In this document: positions 33,625-45,629 of the stretch, piece after piece | Position numbering within the stretch: the stretch's first letter is position 1 | Layout: every line of letters starts with the position of its first letter | DNA from: Gaertneriomyces semiglobifer | Lineage: Eukaryota; Chytridiomycota; Chytridiomycetes; Spizellomycetales; Spizellomycetaceae | Length of the DNA stretch: 64,000 nt | Reading direction: 5' to 3' | NCBI GenBank assembly: GCA_025558075.1 | Contig: JAHLKF010000003.1 | Location: 806,001 to 870,000 of the forward strand | Made by a program: the position numbers and the translations under genes | The notes under the pieces: generated by a model | Databases searched by the model: none | The model's input: the letters and a program-made list of their open reading frames with translations, nothing else | Told to the model about the DNA's origin: nothing

Positions 33625-36600
33625 TTACACCCCCGCGCATAGCATTACTCTTCTAATACTCGTCGGGTTCACTTCATGCGCCCTTCCTCGTCTCATCATC
33701 TCCATCCAAATGCACACTTCTGTCGCCACCTCTGCCGCACGCGAATCGCTCGAATTTTTGGTCATAACGTAACTGTCTGTTATCCACGTTTCCGCTTCCA
33801 AACCAGGAGACTCCCTCCACGCCTGATAGGCGGCAACAAGTGTTCTCATCTTGGTTGATACATGTAACGCGTCACTTCGGTTGACCTTGGCCGTAGTGGC
33901 AGAAAGTAACTTGCGGAATCCAGTGTCCGCCTCCAATCGTACAAAGAACGTCTCAATCTCTACCTCCACTTGATGTAAGAGCTTGTGAAGATCCTTCTGG
34001 CTTGTGCACAGCGATGGCACCGCTAGCTCGAGTTCCGCTACTAGCTTGAAATCCCACACGTCCCGCGGCGTGAGAGATGCTAGACGGTCCGAAAGTTCCC
34101 GGAGCCACACCAACAGATCGCACCGCGAACGAGGTTTATGGCCGTGAGTGTTGCGCACTGCACCAGCACTTAGCAGCATGCGCATCAGATTACGCCGAGG
34201 TTGCGCAGAACTTGATACCATTTTTGACGCTCTTCCCTGGTATTGCCCAGCTGGATCTTGTTCATAACTCAGATATCCTTCTCGCCGTTTCACCACCATC
34301 ACACCACGCTCCAATACCGCAGATGCTTTGCATTCCTCCCCACCATGAGCGTACATGCGATTGTACCAATACCTTTCGCCCAAAGTTTCCACAACCTGAA
34401 TTTCGTGCAGATTGGGAATCAAACATGGAGTTACATCTGAAATCACCTGTCCGTAGCGACAGCGTACTCGCACCGGTACGCTACACACCGATCTACTTTC
34501 CCCTTCTATCGTGACCAGACAGCCAGGACGCGCGGCGAGAACCCACAACCATCGCCACCAGCCTTGCATGGCATCCCCCTTCGTGTGGGAATTCAAGTTC
34601 TCAGACACGGTGCTCTTCGGGAACCGAGGCCAGCTAGCACATATAAGACCGGCGATGCCTCTATTGCTTGTATCCAATGTAAAAGTCCCTCCGCCAAGAA
34701 AGAGAAAACCGAGCGAGAGCGATGTGGCGAAGTGGTGCATGTAGGTTGATGAAGGCGGACGGAGGCTCAGACGGCGAAGGAGCCGTAACGTAGCTATCGT
34801 ACCACGACCTGAAAGTACCATGGAAAGACATACCATCAATAACGCGAGGATACTCTCCAGAGTGTGATGGAGCATCTTTTGTGCAAACGTGGTCAAAGGA
34901 ACCGATATGCCGGCTAAACATTGATGCAGATACTCCTCAATTACTTCTGCGGCTGCCTGGTTGCCTGTCCCCGCAAACGTGACACCGATACTCCAAAGAG
35001 CTCCACTCACACACGCCCAATATGCTTGTTCGATGAAACTGTCATCTCGATCGCCAGAGTCTCCTTCTCCGTATTTTTCTCGCTTCTGCTGTATCCAAGT
35101 CGGTACATGGCGCTCCACCCACTCTTTTGTGGGAGGCTTCTGATCTTCCCACATAATCAGCCCTCTAACAAACACTCTGAGCCGAAGTGAATCGAGCCTC
35201 AAATCCTCCAATTCGCGTTTATTCATAGGTATCCGAAGAGCATGGCTCACATTTTGATCACGCGTTTTCATGTACATCATACCAAGAGCAATAGCACTGG
35301 CCTCCTGAACGTCAGTTGTCACCACGCGATGATCCTTGGTTCGTGTTGCCGTCGCCAGGCGCAGCAATCTAGTAGTCATATCCAAGTCGGCCAAACTTGC
35401 CGCTCGAACGGTATTCATCTTGCCGAGAACAATCATTCCCAAACTTAATCCACATGCTAATGCGAGCGCCCCGTCGACGCCAGGATCCTCAATGACCTCC
35501 AGCACACGTTCAATATGAAGCCGGGCGAGCGTACCCATGTATAGGACACCTAACGAGACGATAGCAGTGGGTCTGAGTCCCTCCACCCCAGTAACATGTG
35601 TTGTTCCGAACCCGTTATGGGCCGGCTCAGTCGTTTCAATGTGTGAATACACCAACCGTGTATGCCTCGCGTCCGATTCGCCGCAGTAGGTGGCAGCCAG
35701 GCCCAAGAGTACGGCCCCACCGACATGGTATCGTTTCATGTTCATCCATTCTACGATATCATAGAGGTTAACATTCCGCAAATTGCCAGTAAGGCCGAGG
35801 CCCAAAATGAGTCCGGCGGTCGCATGAGGCATATGATAACCGTTATCCATCGCAGCCAGCGGCGTGTTGTACGCAATCCATTCACCGGTTACAATGGATT
35901 TCGGGTCTGCGCCTGTCCTTGAAGATGCTGGAACGACCGTCAGACCGGCCGCGACACCGTTATGGAATTGCGGCCAGTCTGTGACACCTGGAGGCAGCGG
36001 CGATGTGTCGAGCTCGACTCTATTAAACTGGGGTGGCAGCTTCGCGCACACGCTGACGGGTGGCACGAAGATGGATCCCGTGAGATCTGGAAACCAACAA
36101 CCTAGGGTCAAACACCCGCGGCCCATAGGTAGCGCCCACACTCTGCTTGCGAGCGTTAAGAGGACACGCTGCTGTTCGGCTTGAAAATCACCGTCTTCCG
36201 GAATCGATAGGTCAGGGGGCAATGGCGCTGGGTGAGTGGATTGAAGAAGACGTCGCACCTCTTCCAAGCGCTTGTCCTTAGAAAAACGAGCCTTGGAAAT
36301 GACAGTATGGACATATTCGGTACCATCTTCCTGCTTCAATTCGGTTTGGGTCGCTTCAATGATTGTGGAGACTGTAGGAGCATCGGGGGAGTACTGTAGC
36401 ATCATATCTTCACGGCCTACGAGCTTCCAAATGCGATCGTTGCCTTCGTCGTGAAACACAGTTGGATCTATGCTAGCCTCGGCTATAATGGATTGCACAA
36501 TGGCAGCTATCCCCACCGGAAATATCTCCAAGTCATTCTTATCAAATCCCAAACGCACGAATTCCCGTACTACTTCGGCAATGGAAGAATCTCGGCGAAG

Positions 36601-38917
36601 AAAAATGTTCATGACGGTGGCTATTCTGTGCAGGAATGAGTTTTGGACTAATCGTGATTGCGGCGTTGACGATTCGGGTAAAAAGGCGTCCATATTGGGG
36701 ATCGGTAAGCGGTGACGGAGTGAGGTCAGCAGCAAGGAACGAAAGTGAAGCTGTTCCAGAGCGGGCGTTTCACTTGCTTGTGTCAATGTTAGCACGGGTA
36801 GGACATTCTTTGTCGCAGAGCAATCACTTACCACAAGGGGTTGCCCATAGTAGGACTTCCAGAATTCCATCCCGCTGATATCCCTCGGTCCAAGCAGCCC
36901 ATCCTAGGCGAGCACTAAGCGTGTGGCACAAGACTCCCATCAACTGCTGAAAGTCATGCCAAAGGGTATTTGTGCCAAATTCTTCATATACAAAGTGAAG
37001 ATAAGGCAATAGCCGAGGCAGTGCCTCGAGTAAGTTAGGGTCAGCATGGAACCTCCAAAGTAAAGCTTTCGATTTCCGAAAGCAAGTAATCAACAACTGG
37101 TAGTTGTCCAGCAGATTGGACGGCTTGTCCGGGACGCTTGGTGCAGTCCCATTACGGATGTCAGCATCGCCATTCATCTCAACTTCCAGACTGGAATTGT
37201 CGGGGAGAAGGACGGTGTCGTCAGCTGCGTTTTCCCCGTGGCAAAAAGATAACAACGTAGTACAAAAGTCTTCCCACTCGTCACCACGCAGATCGTTCCA
37301 CTTTGATTCCGGCCCGTAAGCGAGGCTGGTATGACGATGTAGAAAGAGGGTATACATGTCTACCGGCAAGGCACACATCAGAGCGTCAAAACATCGACCG
37401 ACCAGCTCTGACTGAGGGGTTGCGTCCAGCGAGATTCTCAAGATACGTCCTGTACTTAGATGAACACAGACGCGCGATTGACATGGGTCGGACAACATGA
37501 CAACTCGTGCTTGTCGCATAAACTCGTTGTGAGCATCTCCAATCGCAATTCCGACAACATCGATGTCCATGTCATCAATAGGCCGTTTCTTCCCTTTTCC
37601 ATCCTCCTCTTGAATGTATGTTGCAAAATGTGGCGCCAATTCTACAGACAGCAAATTACATTCTTCTGCACCCCAGCCCGTCCATAGAGCCATGTGGTAA
37701 TCGGTCTTGAGAATAAGGACATCTTTCAAGTTTTCACGTGTTGCTTCGACAGAAACCGCCGAAAGCACTTCAAGTGGCTCTCCAAGAGTCCAACTCAGCG
37801 CGCCAGTGGAAGCTTTCGAAGTATGGAGGGGCGTAAGGACTCTTACATGCGTTTTGCTCGCCGGTGGACTCAACATCCATACAGTGGGTCGTCGCCAATG
37901 GTCGTGTGCTATGAACGCCGACGAGCTGGCGGCACCCGTGCTATTTGAATGAGATCAGCGAGATAGTCAGCGCAATGTTTTTCCGTAGGTATACACGCTC
38001 GGGAGGCAAACTCACCCAACATCCCCGCTCCAGACCCGCTCAATGGTGACCTGTCCTCTCATCAGCCGCTTTTTGACGTATTCCGTCGCGCCTATGTCGA
38101 GATCCTGCATGCAATCTGTAAACGACCTGTCAACTTGAGGGTCCGTCCATGCATATTTCCACAAGTGGTGAGTGCCACGATGAGTGCCATCGAAGCTCAC
38201 AATGTAGTTTGCGGAAGAATCAATCAATAGTATCTCGTGACTTGACAACCCGTCATTTGCCAGCGGTACGACTGGAGGTGGGGCCGTGAATGGGGCGGGA
38301 GTGACCGGCTCAAAGATCGGTACATCCAGGTGAACGTCCAAAGGCTTATAAGGAGCCAGCGGATGTGTTAAAGTCAATATCGCAGATGTGCCAGAGTTTT
38401 CAACCTCATCCGGATATCGCTGTAACAGTATCCCTCGATCCAGAGGCCAGATACCTTTCACATTGTATGGTACTGGCACATCAAACACTCTGCCGTCGTC
38501 AAAGTACAGCTTACCAGCCTTCTCAAAAATCACTACTAAGCAGCGTTGAACGTTCTCGGTTTCCCGATCGTGAGTTGTCGACGGATGGGACGCCAGCAGC
38601 GGATCCACCTCAAAGTAGGCGTAGAGTGCATAAAGGACCGTCTGATCATGCTTGTAGCACTTTGGTGACTTACGGCGGCTGAGATCCGATATAAAAACAG
38701 AGGAGCCTACAATGGTGAGTTCAACGTCCCCAGATGCGTCGTGTCCTTGGTCCTGAAGATCGTTTTGAGGGTGATAAAGAAGAGTGGACCGAGCCTGTTC
38801 TTTAGGAAGATCCTGACCCAGGATCTCTGCTATGAGAGTAGCATACAGATCATCTTTTCCAACTTCAGCCTGCGATGGCACGTACGGCTCAAATGCACCC
38901 AGAACAACGGCTTCCAT
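33625..38917 (-). CDS. APC1: Anaphase-promoting complex subunit 1
   Basis: Largest scaffold subunit of the APC/C, the cell-cycle E3 ligase. Three exons: 38016-38917, 36832-37940 and 33625-36776, coding for roughly 1720 residues. Start MEAVVLGAFEPYVPSQAEVG at 38917 (a GTG two codons earlier is not used). Exon 1 and 2 form the N-terminal beta-propeller part. Exon 3 has the proteasome/cyclosome (PC) repeats, recognisable as Gly/Ala/Leu units: HATAGLILGLGLTGNL, YHVGGAVLLGLAATYCG, LRPTAIVSLGVLYMGT, ALALACGLSLGMIVLG and TSLSLGFLFLGGGTFTLDT. These and the order of parts identify Apc1 rather than the proteasome Rpn1/Rpn2 subunits, which lack the propeller. The long intron-free third exon (3.15 kb) contrasts with the intron-rich neighbours. 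Confidence 0.95.
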
Positions 38918-39160
38918 CGACACGCCCTAGAGGATATTGAGGACGACGATGTGGTCAAGAAATGCAAGATTATGGTTGGATTGAGGCCGAGAAAGATTAA
39001 GCTGTGGACTTGAATCAAGAGCGAACACTGGGCATGGCTAACAAACGCTAGATCTGTCGCGACGTTCACAATCTCAAGTTGCAGACAACTATATACATGG
39101 AGGATAGGGATACAGAATAGAGAAGTAAATAATGTAATGATACGTTCGGCGGAGGGCCGT

Positions 39161-39596
39161 CTATTTCGTGCGTTTGGCCAAGGAATTGGCCTTGATCTTG
39201 TCCTTTGTCACCGTGCGCAGGTATTTCTGGCTCAGTTGCTCTTCCGGTGACCATTCCGACTTTTTGGGTTCCAACAGCGACCACAGCCAATCCGGATATG
39301 CGTCGTCTGCCAGGGCTACTGGGTCTTTCCCGTTCTTCATGATATTTAACCCAGTCATCACTGTTCCAGGTGGGCAACTTGACGGTTGCGGTGGACCTAG
39401 ATTTTTCGTTGTTTCTACCGGCGCGGCTAACGGCGCTGTCAAAATGAAGAGTCTGTGAATAGCTTTGTTTGCACCATTGTCGAGGTTCGTCCCTACCTGC
39501 GTTTTGAAATACACTAGATGTTGAGGAAAACGATCGCAGCACATTACGGGCAGGCGCCTGGTGCAGGCATGTAAATCGTCGTAGCGCACAAGACAT
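39161..39596 (-). CDS. MRPL37: Mitochondrial large-subunit ribosomal protein mL54 (Mrpl37)
   Basis: Mitoribosome protein near the exit side of the large subunit. The start at 39596 gives a presequence (MSCALRRFTCLHQAPARNV, then RSFSSTSSVFQNA). One intron, from about 39495 down to 39441, uses the CAG before CGCCGTTAGCC; the earlier CACAG would run into a stop. Exon 2 has the family signature SSCPPGTVMTGLNIMKNGKD followed by PVALADDAYPDWLWSLLEP and ends KANSLAKRTK at 39161-39163. About 126 residues. Confidence 0.9.
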
Positions 39597-39912
39597 TGCT
39601 GTGGTTGTGCTCTCTGATGTTCCTGGGGTGTGTTGGTTGGTCCACTTTCCACTTTGTCGTCGTCGTCGTCGTCGTTTGAGGTAAAAGTGTTGCGAGCGAC
39701 GACGTGCGCGCCTGTTGCCATGACAAACTCAGTGGCACAGTTTCATACGCGGGCACTTTGCGCTGAGGAAAACTGTGAGACTTGCTTCATAGACTTTTTG
39801 AGCGAGAACACTTCCCGGAAGCAAGCCAACTTACATGTAAGATTCTATGCTGCTTATCGAGAGATTGTGTGAGTCCAGACAGTAACAGAACTACCGTGCA
39901 GAAAACAGTACA
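39597..39912. promoter_or_regulatory. Divergent promoter mL54 / small mitochondrial protein
   Basis: 316 bp between two predicted mitochondrial genes. It holds a (GTC)6 microsatellite at 39656-39675. A plus-strand frame from 39720 with a Cys-rich start is open for about 50 codons but I do not trust it. Confidence 0.35.
39656..39675. repeat. (GTC)n microsatellite
   Basis: Six and a half perfect GTC units, about 60-80 bp upstream of the mL54 start codon. It lies outside coding sequence by my models. Confidence 0.85.
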
Positions 39913-40281
39913 ATGCGTCCGTCCGTAAGATCATTTACACGCACGTTCCGATCGAGAACGAGCGCCGCCTTTCAGTCAAGTCCCTCACAACCGGCGGGAT
40001 GCACATCAAGCGCTTATGCTAGGGGAGCATCTTCTTTTACAGGATCAGCAACTCCCAGTGGGACGGAGCGCGCCGGGATGGGGTTTTCCGGTGCACGTCA
40101 GATGCACACAATGGTACAGTGAGACCACATTCTGTCTTGAATCTACGTACTCCAAACATAACCAATTTATTCACAGCCAAAGATGTTGGATATCACGACA
40201 CCTACAAGATCGCTGCCGGTTGCACCATCGGCAGGTCTTGCCGTGAGATCTGGTTTGTTCGAAGTTGACGATGACTTCTAA
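39913..40281 (+). CDS. Small protein with mitochondrial presequence, unknown
   Basis: Two exons: 39913 to about 40119, then about 40179-40281, separated by a GTACAG..TTCACAG intron. Total roughly 100 residues. The first exon is strongly presequence-like (MRPSVRSFTRTFRSRTSAAF, many Arg, Ser and Thr, no acidic residues). The second exon reads KMLDITTPTRSLPVAP and ends LAVRSGLFEVDDDF. I do not recognise the family. The acidic end after a neutral segment resembles small respiratory-chain or assembly subunits, which is inference. It is divergent from mL54. Confidence 0.5.
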
Positions 40282-40686
40282 CGCACAGCCGGCATGTACA
40301 ACGTAACTCATCTAAGATCATGGAACCAATTATCCGCAAGTCGAAGCGTATCTAACTCGAGCCGTTTGCAAGGCTATGGAGAGGTGGAAGGCGACATTTG
40401 ACTGTAGACATTCATACCAATTTCACTCTCGTTATGAGTCAAATATCAACAAGATCAGATCGTCTGGGGCGATGTTGGTGCAGTCTACTGAGTCAATATG
40501 CCAATAACTGCGTTATTCTTCCCGCCGATATTGGTGGACGTCCTACATGCGGGCTCACACACTGAAGCACATACGACTGTCAAAGACATACAGAGGCAGC
40601 TCGGAATCTCCACCAGAACATACACATTTCCTGCGTGAAGGAACGGCGCCTTTTGTGTTGCCAATACCTCCTTCAGAGATTTCAAT
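40282..40686. other. Intergenic upstream of the FHA gene
   Basis: 405 bp with only short open frames on both strands, none with recognisable sequence. I see no repeat, tRNA or snRNA. Confidence 0.4.
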
Positions 40687-42716
40687 ATGTGTGGTTAGCA
40701 TTCTCTCTGCATTTCTCAACAAGGTCATATCCGTTGAACTTCATCGTTAAGATCTGTGATTGATAAGGAATTGTAGTGGATCCTCGCACTTACATTCCTT
40801 TTGAGGCATTTGACGACTCTCAGAATCGCACCCGTGAAGATAGACCCGAATCAAGGCAGGGGAAAGAAAAGGGAAGCATGGCAGGAGAAGGTGGTAGCCG
40901 CTCATTTGCCGTCCCGTCATTGCCTGCCTCTTCAATCATCTCTGCGCGGTCTGCTGGACAGAACGAAGATCAGCGCGACGGCAGCGACCAAGGCAGCAGC
41001 CATCATGAGCAACAGATTGAGCGTCCTGCCACGCAGGAGCAACCACTACCACCCGTTCCATATACTCCGCCGGATTGGTCTGCAACGCCTCCTCCGTCCC
41101 TAAAGTTGGCTTTGGAAGTTCTTAAATCCGGAACCATCATCGGCACCATCGTACTCGACAAACCCTCCTTCCTGATAGGGCGACTACCCAACTGCGATCT
41201 TACGCTTGACCATGCTTCCATAAGTCGATATCATGCTGTTCTGGAATTCCAAGAAGGAGCTGGCCTTTTTCTTTGGGATCTGGGTTCTACCCACGGAACC
41301 TTCATTGGGAAGGAAAGGGTCAAGAGCGGTCAGTACATAAAATTAAAAACCGGAAGTGTACTGAGGTTTGGAGCTAGTACGAGATTATTTGCGTTAAGCG
41401 GCGGAGAAGTGCAAGACGACGAGGACGAGGAAAATGATGGCCCAGACCAACCAACTGTCCGGGCTCGTCGGCAGAAACGCCCAGGCGCTTATCGTGACCC
41501 AACCGCCGCGAATGATCCTGCTGAAATTACATGGGGCTTTGGAGAAGACGCAACGGAAGATGAGCCTGATGTCGAGTTCACGTCTTTATCTGAGAACGAC
41601 ACCGACAAATCTGCATATTATCACGCCAACCCTCGCAAAGCTTTGCAAACCTTTTTACAAACCCATTCGCTTTCTCTCGACATTCATACAGATGAATCAG
41701 GCGCTGGACATGCTAGAGTGTACACCTCTACCATCAACCTTGAGGTTCCGACCCTGGGAACCACCATTGTTGCCTCAGGAACGGCAAGTCGAAAGCGAGA
41801 AAGTGAACGTGACGCATGCCTGGATGCTTGCATCAAGTTGGACCGCAGAGGGGTACTACGGACAGACACCAGTACGAGAAAGGATTCAGAGGCGGAACGC
41901 AAGCGACGGCGAGACTTATTTGGAGATGCAAATGAAACAGAAGACTCCTTTTATGATAGAACTTCCAGACCGGCCAAAAAAAGCAAATCTGGTACATCGT
42001 CTGGTGTCAGCGCCAAAGCAGAGAACTTTGAGTCGCTCACAAAACAGCACGAAAGCCTCTCCGACAAGCTGAGCAGTTTGAAAGAGTCAATCTCGCAGTT
42101 GGAAGAAGAGGCTAAGCCCCGCGACATCCAGGATGAAGTAGAAAAGGTTATGGATGATATGCGAGTGAAAGAAGCGTTGTCGCGCAAAGCTGGCATCGAA
42201 AAACAAATTGCCCAGATCGAGTTGGAGATCAAGCGTGTTCAGGATCTTATACAACTGGTGCATCCAGACTCCGTAACCATTCATCTTCCAAAAGCCGCCG
42301 CAAATCGTCCTTCTGCAACCACACCAACACCGTCGAATTCGAGAGTGGTTCCATCAGCAATCACGCCGAAACAGCCAGAGCCTGACACCGAGATCATCGA
42401 ACCGAAGCCACAGAAGAATCCACCAGCCGATGCAATACGGCCAATAACAGAACCGGCGCTGCGATCTGGACCGGAAAACAAAATTTCCAAACAGCAAAGG
42501 TCACCGTCCAGGCCGCGTTCACCACATGAAACCACACAGAAACCGGTATCGATCCCGCCCAAGCTCACATACACGCCGCTGCGTCCAGCCGAAGCACGTA
42601 TGCATGCAGAGGTAGAAACAGAGGATGTTGTGGACGTCATGGCTGTTCCTGGGCTTAATGCCGGGGACATGACCGAAGAGCAGGTTAGGAGGATGAACGA
42701 GGCTTACGGGTATTGA
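40687..42716 (+). CDS. SLC4A1AP: Kanadaptin-like protein: FHA domain, dsRNA-binding-like domain, coiled coil
   Basis: Nuclear FHA protein of unsettled role. The main exon runs from 40777 to 42716. A 7-nt first exon (ATG at 40687, donor GTTAGC at 40694, acceptor TTGTAG) joins in frame to CVDPRTYIPFEAFDDS; otherwise the first internal ATG is 40878. Domains: the FHA domain at about 41130-41400 (FLIGRLPNCDLTLDHASISR, YHAVLEF, DLGSTHGTFI), a dsRBM-like part at about 41615-41870 (NPRKALQTFLQTHSLSLDI, then ERDACLDACIKLDRRGVLR), an ENETEDSFYDRT-like motif shared with kanadaptin, coiled coil at about 42020-42260, then a disordered Pro-rich tail. The order FHA, dsRBM, SFYDRT motif, coiled coil is that of kanadaptin. 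Confidence 0.85.
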
Positions 42717-43079
42717 AAAATAAATAACGGTGAAAACAGCGAATTGTTGCCCGGTGCCTTTCTGTTCTGTTCGTAGGAATGATGTTTCTTTCTAATATGT
42801 CCCATCACGAGACGAAATGGCATACCAGAAGTTGTCTGCAAGGAGGGGGTGTGCCGGCGCTGAGACGCGCTGCATGGCTTCAGAGGACGGACAAGGAGCC
42901 GAGCGTCTCTACCATACGTCGGCCTAATGTGCTTCCATCCATGTTCCACGTGGCAGGCCCACTGAAGAAGCAACAAAGGTATTTGCCTTCACCCACGCCC
43001 AAACAACAAGTCAATAGTTGTACTAGGCACTCATGTTTTCCAGCAAGCTTTTTATTATTGAGACCACTATACAACAACT
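42717..43079. other. Intergenic, convergent FHA gene / uL23
   Basis: Two 3' ends meet over 363 bp. AATAAATAA at about 42718-42726, directly after the FHA stop, is a good polyadenylation signal candidate. Nothing else is seen. Confidence 0.45.
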
Positions 43080-44194
43080 TTAGATGAAGCCAATCTGCAG
43101 AGAAAACAAACAACATTAGCAGGACGTTTTGTCACAGAAAAAGTAGAAGCACATACCTTGTTTGCAACATCCAAAGCGTCATCATCAGCGGAGAGGCGGA
43201 CGTAAGCCTTCTTGAGACCGTCCGGTCTGCAGTACCAAGGTTAGTCTTCATATCATGACAAAACAATTACTTAGAAGAAACGTACCGGATGAGAGTGTTG
43301 ATGCGAGCAGCCTCAACATCGTAGAGTCTCTTGACAGCCTCCTTGATCTGCCTCTTGTTGGCACGCACGTCGCAGATGAACACCAAGGTGTTAGCCTCCT
43401 CCATCTTCTTCATGGCGCTCTCAGTGTTCAAGGGGTACTGAACAATCTTGTACTGGTCAAGCTCCGGCTTGCGGGGAACAGAGCGACGGGGGTACTTGGG
43501 AGCACGGGGCAAACGGAGGGTCTTCGGGCGGAAGAAGTGGGTGTTGGTGCGCACCTTCTGGACCTTCTTGCCGTTGGTACCCTTGAGGGCAGCCTTCTTT
43601 GCCTGTTGAGCCTTGGCGACGGCGGTGGGGGCTACGCAATGGAAGCAACTCATGTTAGCCAATGTGCCAACCAAAAGCCTGCAAGCATCCTAATGTTCCT
43701 CAACCCCAAGCTTCAAATCACCACAGGCGGCTCATGAATAGCATTTGCGATATCTGCAAGCTACCGGGTCTGCGTCTTGTCAACTAGCTCATACTCCAAA
43801 AGTCTCCTCTATCTCAACGCCACAATGTTATCAACACAACCCCACGCCCCTTTCTCTACACAATGACTCTTGCTGTTCCACATGCAACCGAACCTTCCTT
43901 CTCCCTCTGGTCTCCTACATGCGTTTGACGGACTTGAAGCACCCGCCCAACAATTTTACAAATCCACATGAAAAGTCCGCAAACACCCAGTATCCTCCAC
44001 TATTTGTTCTGTGCCTCAAACATCCAACGCTGTCTTTCCGATACAAGCCAATGCTGTTCTGTGTATTCGCCTTCCGTTATTTCCTCTTCCGTGCATCCAT
44101 CCGGGCAGCGGCGAAGCAAACATTCCCAAGTGGAGAAACGTAAAGGTGAACGTTGATTGTAGGAAGTGAACGAACCTTTTGCTTTGGGGGCCAT
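43080..44194 (-). CDS. RPL25: Cytosolic ribosomal protein uL23 (RPL25 / RPL23A)
   Basis: 60S protein at the tunnel exit, docking site for SRP and NAC. Exon 1 is only MAPKAK plus a base (44194 to about 44177). A long intron of about 540 bp follows, then the main exon (about 43285-43635) with [51 protein letters not shown] and [21 protein letters not shown] short exon has [20 protein letters not shown], and the last codes only IGFI and stop. All parts match eukaryotic uL23 end to end. The first intron is by far the longest intron among my models in this window. Confidence 0.96.
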
Positions 44195-45080
44195 TGTTGA
44201 CGGTATGAGTGATCCTCCCCTGCTGGTAAAGTCAGAGATTGAGGCCGAAACGAACGTAGCTTTCGGAAAGTTGCGATCGTTTTTTGGAGGGAGCAACTGA
44301 CTTTGGTCGAGACGACGTTCCCGTTCGCCCAAACGGCAAAAAATGGCTTATGCAATCACGCTTGTCATGTTAGCGCATGTGAAGGCACGTGGCGCGTCCC
44401 GTGACTGGCATGTGCGCTTCAAACGCATCGATTCCTGGCGAGCTCCATTGCTCATTGCTGCAGCAATATTAATACGAATATCACAAGTGCTCAAGTGCAG
44501 AGATGCAAGGAGACTGACAGAAAGTATGTGAAGGGAATGGGACCAGTGGACAGGGGCTGGAATAATGCTGTAACCAACCAGTACAAAGTTCAACCTTTAT
44601 CCCAGGGATTATCGGTATCTTCGCCAAAGCGAATTAATTGTGCCTTTCGCAAACATACAAGCGCTCCTTCTCGTCGATGTTGATGGCTTTCTCACATTCG
44701 CATTCGCATTCCCTGCGACATGCATGGTGCAGAGTACAGTCGCTCTCAAAGTGCCGCAGCTTACTTGGTACGCCACAAAACGCCACAGAATCGCACATTG
44801 TGACGTAAAAAAATCCTTCCAAATAACTGCACGCGCCTCGTTCTGACGATGCGGATGAACCTTTGATAATTAACGATTTGTTGAGGGAAACGAGGCTGCG
44901 TTGAAGGCGTTGACGGGAGGCGGGCATGTCAAATCCGTCGTAGGAGGGTGGAGGCAGGCGGGTATAAGAGAAGCATAGTCTGCCTACCCTTTCTCCCGAT
45001 CATCATCACTCTTCATATAGCAGTGAGAAACGACAAAGATAAACATAACAGGAACCTCACAAACACAGGAACAAGAAAAG
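44195..45080. other. 886-bp intergenic, promoters of uL23 and the LEA-like gene
   Basis: The left part contains the uL23 promoter and the right part the LEA-like promoter with a TATA box at 44963. A short CATTCG direct repeat (three units) lies at 44695-44712. I looked for tRNA B boxes and snRNA-like sequence and saw none. The small open frames on both strands have no recognisable content. Confidence 0.4.
44963..44968 (+). promoter_or_regulatory. TATA box of the LEA-like gene
   Basis: GGGTATAAGAG lies 118 bp upstream of the ATG at 45081, preceded by G-rich sequence. A clear TATA box suits a regulated, inducible gene. Confidence 0.4.
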
Positions 45081-45629
45081 ATGAGCGACTTGCTAAAAGC
45101 ACTTAAGGTTCGTAACACACTTCAACTCCCAGATGAAACAAAAACTCTGCATATCCTTTTGAAATGACCAAGCGCTAATGCGACACTTCTCTAGGCATTT
45201 GGTCCCACCGACTCCCCATCATCCCCTTCACCAATGTCTTACGATATCACCCGTACAGCCCAACCTACCGCCACGTCAAATCTCTCTTCCTCGTTACAAG
45301 CCCACCAAACCCTGCAGCGTCACACCTCTCCGCAATACACACCTCCCGCGGACGGTCGTATCTCCGATTACGAGATCCCACGCAGCAACCCAATGCACAA
45401 AGACTTGCAAAACACGTTCGATCCCGGTTTCAAAGATGCCAAAGAAGGACGCGATGCAGCAGAGCTCTATCGGAGGGAGAAGAAAGGAGTGGTGGTAAGC
45501 GCTGTTGAGGATGGCGTTGACAAGGTGAAGAGTGGCGTGGAGACTGTGAAGAGTGGAGTGGAAGGTGCAGTGGAGAAAGTCAAGGATGGGATGGACGAAG
45601 TAAAAAGAGGCATCAAGAGCAAGTTGTAG
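45081..45629 (+). CDS. Small LEA-like / amphipathic repeat protein
   Basis: Exon 1 is 45081-45107 (MSDLLKALK) and exon 2 begins at GCATTTGGTCCC after the CTCTAG near 45193; total about 154 residues. The middle is Ser/Thr/Pro/Gln-rich and disordered. The C-terminus (45504-45611) consists of two copies of an 18-residue unit made of an 11-mer and a 7-mer: VEDGVDKVKSG + VETVKSG, then VEGAVEKVKDG + MDEVKRG. Such 11-mer Val/Lys/Glu repeats form amphipathic helices in LEA group 3 proteins, perilipins and synucleins. A role in membrane or desiccation/stress protection is inference; no orthologue is named. A TATA box lies upstream. Confidence 0.7.

Noticed and set aside
39720..39872. Plus-strand frame with Cys-rich start (LCAEENCETCFIDF)
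   Set aside because: It lies in the divergent promoter, stops soon, has no clear splice partner, and the zinc-binding look rests on three Cys only.
41434..42072. 212-codon frame inside the FHA gene in another frame
   Set aside because: The FHA/dsRBM/coiled-coil frame explains the sequence; the alternative frame has no domain and is a shadow.
43636..44176. C/D box snoRNA in the uL23 intron
   Set aside because: No RTGATGA box paired with CTGA near a terminal stem was found on the sense strand.
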